In this document: positions 39,145 to 49,794 of the stretch, piece after piece
Layout: every line of letters starts with the position of its first letter
Numbering within the stretch: the stretch's first letter is position 1
Source of the DNA: Argentina anserina
Taxonomy: Eukaryota > Streptophyta > Magnoliopsida > Rosales > Rosaceae
Direction of reading: 5' to 3'
NCBI RefSeq assembly: GCF_933775445.1
Contig: NC_065872.1
Location: 8,804,001 to 8,868,000, forward strand
DNA: 64,000 nt
Notes under the pieces: generated by a model
What the model saw: the letters and a program-made list of their open reading frames with translations, nothing else
Told to the model about the DNA's origin: nothing
The model's database searches: none
Position numbers and translations under genes: made by a program

Positions 39145-39902
39145 CACAGTAGCCCATGAATTGGACGCGGAGTGTGCCACAATAGCTCATGGTTTGGAGA
39201 AGGCCTTAGAGGTAAGGGTTTCGACTCTTGCCTCTAGCAATTCTCAGTAGTGCTATGATAACCTATTTTGCAATTGGGCCGAGATTATACATATTTATAT
39301 TGAAATACGTATACATAATAGAATTTGATATGGTATGGTTTTACCATATTATATGAAATTCTATACCACTACCGTTTCGTATTCTCTCAATTGGTTCGAT
39401 TGTGCTGTACCGACCAAATACGGCCGAACCTCTGTCTATCGACACGTGTTGATTCGGCTGGTAGGCAATTGGTTGGTTTCGTTGCACAACCCTACAACTG
39501 AGCCCAATACTAATGTTGGATCGGAAGTGAAACGTTGGATACCGTTAATGAAATTGTTTGCATATTTTTTTCTAAGAATAAAAGACCAGCGACCGTGCCT
39601 CGGATCTTTTCATTATGAATAACTAATCGTGTTTGTGTAATTTTTAAGTTTTGTGAATATGGACTACGTAACAGGTTTGCCCTTAATCCAGTTTCAGGCA
39701 ACAGTTTTATGTATATAGCAACTCCTTTCTCTTGTCAATCTATGCTTGTATGGCTGACTACTCACAGCCCATCGTGGATCGCAATCAGAATGAAGACTTG
39801 CATCAAGAATCGATAATGACTAGTGAGACTTGCAACAAGTTATCTTTCTTTTTGGAATAGAGCCGTTCCGAACTCATTCGTATTACGCGCAACCCTGTCC
39901 TT

Positions 39903-39987
39903 CAAGGTCCTTCAATCAAACAGCTCTTATTGTGCACGCCGGAATACGTTCCACTCATAAGGTCCTTCAAACAGCTCTTATTGTGTA
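39903..39987 (+). repeat. Local direct duplication
   Basis: AAGGTCCTTCAA followed by AACAGCTCTTATTGTG occurs twice (about 39904-39935 and 39959-39986), with three extra bases between the halves in the first copy. It looks like a recent local duplication or slippage event. Confidence 0.75.
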
Positions 39988-40835
39988 GGGTGGTGTGAAT
40001 GGTATCCCCCATCTCTTTAGAGGACTGCAACACAGAAAAAAGGGGATACTCCATACATGTTTTCCCTGTGCCCTTTTCTACACTTTTCTGGTAAGATGAC
40101 TCACAGCAAGCTGGAGTGATTCTTTCTTCTTCATCAAACTAGTTCTACTTATTTGCAAAATAATAATGACAACATGCAAATGGTGAACCGGACTCTATAA
40201 TGAATTGGGCTCCCAAAGAAGCGAGACCAATGCCTTTGATTTGCCATCGGTCTCACTCTCACCAAACATAATCAAACCAGAAATGACCATAGAATCTAAT
40301 GTTGGTGACACAATCACTACACAATTAAATACGACACTTATGCTAACGACAAACCCAGTTAAGGAAAATTACTTAACCACCAACCACTAAACCCTAGAGC
40401 ATCAAATCTCGTGACAAAGTAAATATGCAAAGTAAAAAAACACAAATTACTTTGGCCACCAACCTAAATGAACAGCTGTTACCACTTTACAGATCTAAAT
40501 GCAAACTAAAATAACAAGCAAAATGCTAAAGTAATTGTAAAAAAAGGACAAAAGCAGTTTGTGTCTCCAAAAGAATACAAAAGAACCAATCCACAAGGCA
40601 CCACCACCAGTCCACCACCACCCATACAGAGCGAGAGAGAGAGCCAGTAAAAATAATAATAATTCAATAGAGGAAAACAAATGGTAAAAATTAAATATCC
40701 AACTCTAAGGGGTCTGTAATAATGGACAAGGACAAGGACAAGGCCAAGGTTAACAAAAGATTAAAATAATAGAGGACCAAACATTACAACATCATCTCTG
40801 TGTCCTCCTCGTCTTCTACTCTTCTTCCTCATCAT

Positions 40836-41965
40836 CTAGAACAACAAGGCCATGATCACACCACATCCCAATGCAATGGATCCAACCACCTTGTATTGCA
40901 CCTTCTCTGCTCCACTCTGCAATTTCCACCAATTTCAAAAACCAAATTCAGATACCCAATAAATAAATTCTGATTTTGAAACAAAATAAAAATAATAATG
41001 TTTTAGCAAGGACAGATAATTATATCCATCACAAGGTGCTTGCTATAATGACACTGACAGTTCGATTCTTTACTATGGGTAATTAAGTAATTCACCAATT
41101 TTAGCCTACCACCCTCGTCTGCCACCGACGGTGGCGCGTGAGCTAACCATCATCCCGGATCGGCTCATTACCAGATCTAAAATACCGACTTCACACTGTC
41201 GCTCCTGTCCCACGCATCTAAAAGCGCGTGAGATAGAACAACAGAAAAGCTAAAACCGGTTTACTGTATCTGTATCTCAGAGACTTGGAAGTCTCTATCT
41301 AAGTAGCTACACGAAAACGGTGCTTCGTAACTGTGAGTGAGACTGTGGGAGCTAAATCTCAAGTGTCAAGCAGTTTTGATACATTTGGAAGCGAAAAACC
41401 TCCAGATCTGAGCTAGCATTGCGCACATTGCATCAATTAGAGTTGATAAAGCAAGAGTGTATACCTCATCGGCGGCTGAACCGGAAGGACCGGGAGACAT
41501 GGCGGAGTCTGGGCTAATTCCGGGGGCCTCAGATGGCGGTGCAGGTGGGCTGTCAATAGCTGGGCCTGGAGCAGCTGCAGGAGTTTCAGATGTAGTGCTG
41601 GGAGCCGGAGCAGAGGCCGAGGGTGCGACGGCGGGAGGGGAGACAGGAGCTACAGGCACGGCGGAGGGAGTGGGGGCGGCGGTGGGTGGAGATTTGGCAG
41701 GTGGTGAGCTGACTGGAGCTGCAACCGGGGGAGTGGCTACTGGAGTTGGAGCAGCGGCGACTGGGGTGGGTGGAGTGGCGGTTGGGGTGGCAGCGGGTGT
41801 GGCAACCGGGGATGGAGTCTTGGGCTTGGAGGGAGCGGCGGCGGGGGAGGTAGTCGGGGCGGCGGGAGTGGAGGGAGATTTGGGGGAGGCGGCCGGAGCT
41901 TGGCCACCGACGCCGGCGACGATAATGCAGATGAATGCGAATGTTAAGGCGCTGCTGCGATCCAT
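40836..41965 (-). CDS. Classical arabinogalactan protein, AGP17/18 type
   Basis: Cell-surface proteoglycan backbone. Prolines in Ala/Ser/Thr-Pro context are hydroxylated and carry arabinogalactan chains, and the mature protein is GPI-anchored to the outer plasma membrane. Two exons, 41965-41465 and 40916-40836, give 193 residues. Seen: a signal peptide (residues 1-21) whose FICIIVAGVGGQ end closely resembles AGP17/18; a long Ala/Pro/Ser/Thr domain with abundant AP, SP, TP and PAP motifs (about 22-150); an SPPAPPSEAPG..SPGPS segment as in AGP17/18; and a C-terminal hydrophobic GPI-attachment signal supplied by exon 2 (VVGSIALGCGVIMALLF). Without splicing at 41465 the tail reads into a short unrelated end. 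The Lys-rich patch that defines Arabidopsis AGP17/18 is absent. Position next to SRFR1 and KAI2 supports orthology with AGP18. Confidence 0.88.
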
Positions 41966-42062
41966 GGCGAGAGCTCACAGTCGCAGGTTAGAGAGAGAGT
42001 ATTGTTATAAGAGAGTGAAAATGAGAGAGAGGGAGAAATAGTAGCGATGATAACCGACAGCG

Positions 42063-42070
42063 TATATATA
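42063..42070 (-). promoter_or_regulatory. Probable TATA box of the AGP gene
   Basis: TATATATA lies about 100 bases upstream of the AGP start codon on the - strand, spaced for a transcription start near 42035 and a leader rich in CT repeats. Confidence 0.5.
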
Positions 42071-44065
42071 GGCGAAGAGGGTCTAACGGGAAGAAGAGGG
42101 TTAATCTGGACGGACAAATAAGGTGGGACCCGGGGAAGGATGGGACCTGACTAGCCGTTGGATCAACGCGCACAGGAACGAAGAGAAGGTTCGGACTTTG
42201 CAGGGGCCCATGAGGGGTGGCGCTGGAGTATGGACTCGACACAGACTGGCTGGGACCCACGTAGGCCCGCTAATTATTATGTGAGACGTAAAGCTTAAGA
42301 GGGATTTTTAACAAAAAATAATCACACGGTTTCTTGTCTTTAATCACTGCGTTGATGAAACTTTCATGTTTTAGGTCTACTAGTTTTGGTTTTTGAGCAT
42401 CTAAGGGTCCTCTAATTTAAACTTTAATGTCCATATTACTTTAAATATTTTGATTCATTCATCTATCTTTTGTTCGTAATTTTTATTTTAGGGCATTTTC
42501 TTTTTAGTTAGAGAGTAGAAGAGATTCACCATCATTTAATTTAAAAATTAAAGGTTCATAATTAATTTTGTCGGAAATTTATCCTGACCGAATTAACGTG
42601 CACATTGAGGTGATTGAGCTAGCCTATAGCTTCCTGCCCAATGCTTGGCCCTTCTTCTAAGGAATTGTTGTGTAACGAGTGATAATAAAGTAACTAAAAC
42701 ATTCTTGTAATTCAGTTATATTTGTAGTCCAAGTCATTTCATTAATGTATCAATGTAATGCAAACAAATATTCATGTCCTACTCCTTGTATCATATATGT
42801 TGTTATATATGATGTCGGAAAGTTGAATTAAACCGGGTTGTAATGACCTTCTATAAATTTAGTCATTCTGAACAGAAAAAAAAAGGTTTTTCGAATCAAA
42901 TTTGTTCCTCAGTTCCTTCATTGAAGAATTATTGTAAACACAAAATGTTATGGTGTAAATGAAACTTAAGCCACTATTGAAGGACTGGAATGGAAATTTG
43001 GAAGAGATTAAGGGAGAGAACTCCACTGACACAAGTCCACTTAATCACACTTTGGCTTTCGCTCGTGACTTTCAATTTGTTACATTTTTTATGTGTTTTC
43101 TACAATTTGCGGTTCTGTTTACAGCTGGATATGTTACGAGTAGGGTCAGTCGCCAAAAAGGAATGACAACCCAATAACCCGAAGGCACGAAGTCGCCGTG
43201 GCAACAATTGTGTGGTGGCTCCGGTAACTTTAGCCCACCGACAAAACCGTGGTCCCCGCACCGTTCTGTCTGGGAAGCTGTGCCCTGTAATCACATATTT
43301 TGGCAGCTGGATTAGTAGATCTTCTCCCCATTTTCTAATTTAGCAAATTTCCCACCCACTTATTTATTTTAATTTCTTTTCTATTATTCCAGATTTGGTT
43401 TTTGTTTTTGGGGGTCAGTTAATATTTACTTAAAAAAAAAAGTTAATATTTACTTGCTGTCACGTTTGTTAGTTTGTTACTATGTTCTTGATATGACATA
43501 TAAGAGGACAATGAGGAATGAGCTGGGTACATTGAACACATTTGATCCTCTACCTCCCTTAATGTTGTTTTACATTATATGATTGGGGCATGATTGATGA
43601 TATAGTTTGGTATAATATGATTGATATTGTGTGGTTAATGACTTAATGATTTGTTACCAGCAAACCCTATAATGTTCCAAAGAAGACCAAGTCTAGGGGT
43701 GATTTGCAGGTTTTTTTGGGGTCAGTTGAGAAAAAAGATGTAGATGTTGACAATGCTTGAGTTTACAAGCCTTCAATATTTTTGGCTTGAAGGAATGGTG
43801 TGGCATCACCCTGATGTTGGTAAGGTGCAATCTATGCACCCGAAAAATGCAATAAAGGAGTTGATTATAAACAAGTTGTAGAATGCGAATAATTTTTTTT
43901 TTAAAATTACATTAAATGAACGTCAGTGCTGTGAATACTCTCACAACACTAAATTGTTGGTCGAAGTTTTAAATGACGAAGCTGTCACAAAATACAACAG
44001 AATTTATTGAAGTTAAAGACAAATGGAAGGACATGCATCTTTGAAGATATGAACGGGACATTCCT
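42071..44065. other. Intergenic region between AGP promoter and B3 pseudogene
   Basis: No gene was recognised. An open frame at 42959-43177 (+) of 72 codons contains one hydrophobic stretch but no known domain or supporting context. The DNA from 43370 is AT-rich. Confidence 0.45.
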
Positions 44066-44920
44066 TTAGTTCTCCATAACTTTAGGACCATCAAGTATCA
44101 TATTTTTGCCTCTGAAGTTATGAAGTTGAATCACATTTGGCTTGACAAACTCGAAAACAACCTCGTCTCCGATTGAAATCTTGAAGTCGTTCCAGCTTTG
44201 GCACCAACCTTTTCCCAGCTTGAAACGACCATCTGTGGTGACTTTAGTTAGTCTCAACAATCTGTGATCTCATTTTTCGATCTTGAAGCTTTATAGGCTT
44301 CCCTCCCTTGAGGCCCTCAGCTTTCACTATTTTATGTGGTATCGTCTGCAATTTCAATGTTATTGGCATTAGTAAAGCCATTTTCGATCATCCTACAAGT
44401 GACTGCACTAAAATGGTTCATGAATCCCGTTCACAGTAGGAAACATGTGAGAATTGATCTGCTAATGAATTTGAATTTTGAAGTAAGTACTTACCATCTC
44501 ATAACGTCTAAAATTGTTCAAAGTTTTCATGAAACATGAATACTTTGACTTGAACACCGTCAATCCAGTTGGTGTTTCTTTAGTTACAGCCTTCTCAGAC
44601 ATGACTTGATCGCCTATAAAAAGCCAAATTGATTCAAGATTTAGAGTGAGAAATGTTCTTCAGATATTGGCCAATAAAAAAAAAAGAAATGTTCTTCAGA
44701 TACAAAAGCACACACTAGAATTACTAGAAGTGGCCAACAGAGTACAACTTACTACTTCCATCAGCGAGACTTCTCCTCTCGGTTACTTCTAGATCCATTT
44801 CACAGGCACTTTCATCATATATCATGACATGAAACTTAAGCTTCCCAGTATAATAGAAAACCAAAAAGTCCCCTGCTTCCAAATGATGATGCTTCACAAA
44901 TTTCTGTCAACCCTTACAGA
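44066..44920 (-). pseudogene. Broken REM-type B3-domain gene
   Basis: Parts of two plant B3 DNA-binding domains are visible on the - strand. Segment 44920-44753 encodes the end of the first domain (KFVKHHHLEAGDFLVFYY, KFHVMIYDESACEMD). Exon 44613-44495 and the exon from 44345 encode the second (FKSKYSCFMKTLNNFRRYEM, IPHKIVKAEGLKGGKPIKL, then DGRFKLGKGWCQSW and EVVFEF, stop at 44066). Lesions: a TGA at 44909-44907 where the family has Trp (KGW-QKF); a one-base frameshift between about 44255 and 44290, as the DRK and LTKVTTDGRFK parts are in different frames; and loss of everything 5' of 44920, where a CACTA terminus begins. Intron phases otherwise still fit. It was a REM transcription-factor gene and cannot now give a full protein. 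Confidence 0.8.
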
Positions 44921-45240
44921 CACTACACCACAAACATTCATTTATAGCGTTTTTTTTAACGCTATCATAGGATTCCATAGCATTTTTACAAACGCTATGC
45001 CAGCCCCCGCTATAATAGACTTGGGGTATTCTATAGTGTTTTTCAAACGCTACGGAAAGTACAACATCCATAGCGTTTTGGAAATGCTATTGTATTAGTT
45101 TTTTTATAACACTTCATAAACGCTATCTAAAATAACTCATTGCAATTATTAAACGCTATGAGTAACCTGCTAACTACCATATATGAGATGTGGATTATAT
45201 TGTCATTCCATAGCATTTCTATGCTGCTATGCATCCTGCA
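44921..45240 (+). mobile_element. CACTA-type DNA transposon terminus with subterminal repeats
   Basis: The sequence starts CACTACACCACAAA, the form of a plant CACTA (En/Spm-like) terminal inverted repeat. It continues with many copies of ATAGCGTTT/AAACGCTAT in both orientations to about 45240, the typical subterminal repeat field. The flanking trinucleotide AGA at 44918-44920 could be the 3-bp target duplication. No matching right terminus or transposase was found, so the right boundary is not known. Confidence 0.7.
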
Positions 45241-48200
45241 TCTATTAATATTGCATATGTACACCAAGTTTTTCACATGAAGAATAGACCAATTTCATTA
45301 AAAGTCTCAAAGGTAACAATTACAATGTGACAGTAGTAAAATTACAATAGCAATTTATATCTCAGTCAACAAGGATTTGTCCTACGTACTATCCTAATGA
45401 TACAGATCTTGATATCATCAACCCACCAACAATGGTCTTGGGGTTTCTTCTAGTTCTCCGCAAGAAACTTAGCACAGTGATAAGTGATTGATAAAATGAT
45501 GATTTCTTGGCAGTCTGTACAAACAAATACCTTTGGTTAATTGAAAGATAAACCAAATGAGGGACAATAATTTGTTGTTAAACTATAATGACAAAGTGAC
45601 TGACCACATAATGAAAATCTAATGCGGTAGTTGTCCACATTGGTCTGCCATTGATCTGCTATACTTCTCAGAGCCATGGAACTGCTAATCAAAGTCGATT
45701 AGCAAGTTCTTGCAACAACAAAAAAACTTTTGAAAGAATAATTACTGGATAATAGATATTTGATTATGTTTTCTATAGCATAATAAAAAAAGATAGCCAA
45801 GTATTGTTCACGGCCAAGAATTTGATTATGTGCGCATCCGAACCATAACTCAATAACCCAAATTGTATTAAACATGGTTCATTGAGGTTTCAAAGTTTGC
45901 AGGTCAAATAGAGAGTGATAAATAGACGCACATAATCAACAAAGTAGAAGACATGAGGTTATACAAATTCAACTGTCAGAGTCACAAAATTTCACAATTC
46001 AAAATACAATCGAACTCGCCCAATCTAGAACAGGAGAAGGAGAGAGATTAGAAAAGTACAAGCATCGCCTTGATCGACGGAAGAGATGGCCGAGAGCCAC
46101 TGTAGTTTGGAGAGGACGTCGTCGCAATTGAGAGAGGGAGAGAGTAGATCTAAGAGATGATGACTCTTTGGGATCTTTTGATATGCATTGGAAAACGAGG
46201 AACACGATTTCGTGGCTTTGGTAAGTGATAAGGAATGAGTTGGTTGGGCTCACCACGCCTCTCATCCGTGTTCGAAATTCATGTCTCAATCACGCTGCTT
46301 GACAATTTGAGTAATTGAGTAAGGATTGGTTTGGTATCAAATTTAATTCAATTTCGTTGATTTTCAAGAAATTCGAGAGCAATTTTTACGATTATGACTA
46401 GTATTTTGTGATTCTTACATATGTACTGGCTGTTACTGATATTCAAGACCATATATTAACTGAGGGCTTTGGTTTCTGAAGAGCATTCTCACACGATTAG
46501 AGGTTAATGGGGTTGCTGGGTTATGTGTGGTTGAATTACAGGTAATATTTGTATGTGATAGGTTGGTTATCATTCTGGTATAGTTGCAAACATATTTCAT
46601 CTTTCAGGAGTTGTTTGACTATGAATTGTCAATCTGCATGCCATTTGAATTAAAATTGCATTGGGTTAGATGCTAATTACTTGGAGATAGAACACTTCAC
46701 TAAGGTGGTGTTTCCCGCAACTTGTCCACAAAGGTCGTTGGCATTCGCTGCAAAACGTAACTGCATCTCCGCTGACCTTACACGAGAATATATCTAGTGG
46801 ATGTATTTAGGGTACCAAATGAAAACAAGGGCACAGTGATCTCACATAAAGAACACACTTGAGTATATCTCAGTACAAAGAATTCAAATTGTTAATACAT
46901 CATTAAGCACTAGTCACAGAAACCAGTTAGTCAGAGTGCTCGAAAGCCTTCTATTATAATAGTACCACCTAGTCACTGAATAATTGAGAAAATGGGTCGA
47001 GGTTATGTATAATTCTTCTAAACTTCTCATCACTTGTTCATCCAACAAAACCAATTCATAATCAGCAGTATGTTGCTAAGTATTACCAAATTATCAAATT
47101 GAGGCAACATATGACTAGAAATTTCCTTGGAAAACACAAAAGGAGCTGAAAATCTTACCATCTGCTGGCAGAGGTCACCAATGAGGACCTAGAAAAATGC
47201 TGGTTTACCAGCTGCCATTTAACTTGTGTCAAAGAGTAGAGAGACAAACTGTAGTAACTGGTTCTCCGAGGTACCTGCAGCTATATAATGAAGTCACAAT
47301 AGTTTCATGTGCTTCCAGGACTTGCATCTTTGTAAATTACACTAGTAAATAAAGGATCAACAGCTATAATGAAATTTAAGAGCATCTTGCATTGTGCAAA
47401 TAGATAGTTACATTTCCAACTCACTCAGGTTTAGTGATAATTTTACATGGATTCTTTGACATTAAGACGGATTTTTAGGCTCAATTCTCTCCGTCTCTCT
47501 TGTACCCTCTTTTGTGGGTTTAGCATATAGAGTTTAGGGATGAATATTAATCAAAAGGCAGAAGAGCCAAACATGGGTAAAGGAAAGCACAACCAGAATT
47601 TGAGTGAGCAGATGAACATTCCTAAAACAAAAATATAAAAGAGGCTTCACCTTGAAGAAGAAGAAGACCAGAAAATGCAGAACTCTTAAAGTCCTAGTAT
47701 GCAAGATAGATAAGTAGGAAGAAAGAAGAAAAGGAACAGAAAACAGTAACCAAGTTAACAGTAGATATTGAACCTGAAGCCTCAAGCTGACAAGCTGCAG
47801 CAGAAGCCTTGCAATACCAACTGAGGATTGAGGAAGATAAGAACAAGTAGCAGGGGAAAATATAAGACCATGAATATAAAAAGAGAAGGGCTGAAATGAA
47901 ACAGAGCACAAGGAAATGACCAGCAGAGAATTCTTCAGAAATTAATACCGTTTCAGTTGTAAATCAACTAGAACGTTCCCATTCTCCAATGCAATTCGAT
48001 CCAAACCAAACTAGTCTGACAAGACTAGTCATTTCTGGTTTCTCTTTTGGTGCTTCTCTCACTCTGCTTATATCATCCTTCATATAATTACACACCTGCT
48101 TCAGGTGTAAAGTCACTCTGTCACTCTGGTTCTTTATGATTCTGAGCAGACTTGATTTGATTTTCTGATAGCCAAGTTAGACTAGGTTCTACCCTTCAAT

Positions 48201-49794
48201 TGTGGCCCTCAGTTGGCTCTTGTGGTTTATTTACCTGTGGTTATTTGTAGAGATGAGACATGAGAGTGAGTTACATATATGTATTTGCAAAGATCAAAGA
48301 CGCAACATGGTCTGGTCATCTACAAATGCATCTAAGTAATAACAGGGCAGGTAAATTTCTCTATCAAATTGAAACGTCTATATACTATATAGTAGGTTAG
48401 TCACACTTAGGTTCATTGTAAATTATAGTAACTTAAACTACATGTCTACATATTACAATGAATGACAACACTACCAAATGTTCATTGTGACCAACTGACC
48501 ATATTGTATTGTATCCCAAGTACTGTTCTGTTTTTGTTTGAAAGCATAGATGTATGTTACAAGGTGGCACCAACCCTCAGTCACGAAGAACTATCTTAAA
48601 ATGGGTCTCTTTGGGGTTTTTTCTAATTTTCTCAAAGATATCTATGAAAATTTATACTATATGTTTCTTTCTTCTCCGACTAAACTATTTGTTATCTCAT
48701 CATGATTGTAAGGAGGAGCTTCATTTTTAGCAATGGTGCTCGTCTCCAGCCTCCGGCTCTTATTCAAATCGCCGGTAGTCACCTACTATTATTAAAAAAA
48801 AAAAAGACATGTGATGATCACTGTGAAACAAGCAAAGAGTTCGAACTAAACAAAGACACGAGTATAACTGTATAGTGACTATAATCACACTGAAAGGCTT
48901 TCAGAATCTACTTTTTCATAGGAAGAAAAAGAAGAAATGCATCATCAAGCCAATTCAGCACAGCCATAAAGTGGAAGTATATGTTCTGTCTAGTGTAATC
49001 ATGGTTATCATGCTCATCCTAGATTTTTCATATGGCAGCCGCAATTTGTTGGAACGAGCGCAGTTGTACTCGCATTTTGCTATTTTGAGTTCAGCCTAGC
49101 TAAAAAGCTGGCACGCCAAGCAATTTAAATACTCAATTCTTTGGTTTGATATGAAGAAGATTGTTTACTTCACTTTGAAGCTAGTTATAGAACTGAAAGG
49201 AGTATATGATGCCTGCAGTACTTAAAAGTAACCTTACGAGATCTATCTTTTAAAAAAAAAAATTAGAATGCTTATGAGATCTATCTCAGTATTGCAGATT
49301 TGCAGTATATGTGTACATCACACCCTCATTATGACACTACTCCTGTTTGTTAAGAACTTAAAACACTTTGGGGAAGATGATGATAGTGCTTACCATGCAG
49401 CCAATTACCAATTATATTAAGGATCATTTAGCCATTTGGCTTAGAAATATAGGAAAGCAGTGAACTTGCTTCACCTAGTCTTCCTTGATTTAGCAAATCT
49501 AATGAATGAATGGGGAAACATGTGACAAGCACCCGTTTTAAGGAAAGATGACAAACAGTACCTACCTCTAGTCAATCATTACTCATTAGTGTGCAGGTGG
49601 TTCAGCACAGTAGAACTACTTGGTTCAGTTGGTTATCCTCTCGATCAAATTTTCATTTATATATACTTATGTTATATAAAGTTAGTTATAGGAGACTAAA
49701 CATTGTTTCATTTACTATAAGTAAAGCCCCTCTTTTCTGATGCCCCATTGCCCCCAAAACCTAACACAGCTTAGCACCAAAACTTCACCCAACC
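45241..49794. other. Unassigned region, partly transposon-derived
   Basis: No gene was supported. It may include the interior of the CACTA element. The rest is AT-rich with a purine-rich stretch near 46080-46160 and A-rich runs. Short open frames on both strands (for example 45999-46289 and 47534-47911 on -) lack domains. The last 150 bases are the promoter of the ARM-TPR gene. Confidence 0.4.
49658..49680 (+). promoter_or_regulatory. Probable TATA region of the ARM-TPR gene
   Basis: TATATATA at 49658-49665 and TATATAAA at 49673-49680 lie 115-137 bases before the ATG at 49795. Either could set a start near 49690-49710, and the downstream leader is free of ATG. Confidence 0.45.

Larger units (their letters stand above)
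35785..40835. other. Repeat-rich intergenic region without a supported gene
   Basis: The right edge (40720-40835) is the AGP 3'UTR. Contents seen: a promoter-like pyrimidine/purine-rich segment to about 36180; degenerate telomere-like CCCTAAA units near 36640-36700; a CT microsatellite at 37156-37176 and a GA one at 37493-37507; hAT-like sequence from about 37814; a duplicated 12-mer (ACAAGGAGAACAC) near 38281 and 38310; an (AT)n run at 38949-38973; a short inverted repeat at 39069-39144; and a local direct duplication near 39903-39987. Open frames here are short and lack domains. Confidence 0.5.

Noticed and set aside
39335..39622. 95-codon + strand open frame
   Set aside because: No domain; it sits in repeat-rich DNA resembling the end of a hAT-like element.
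41457..42041. 194-codon + strand open frame opposite the AGP gene
   Set aside because: Gly/Ala/Val-rich shadow of the Pro/Ala-rich AGP coding strand.
48720..48810. Sequence followed by an A-run, resembling a SINE or processed copy
   Set aside because: No polymerase III boxes or parent gene could be recognised; the A-run alone is not evidence.
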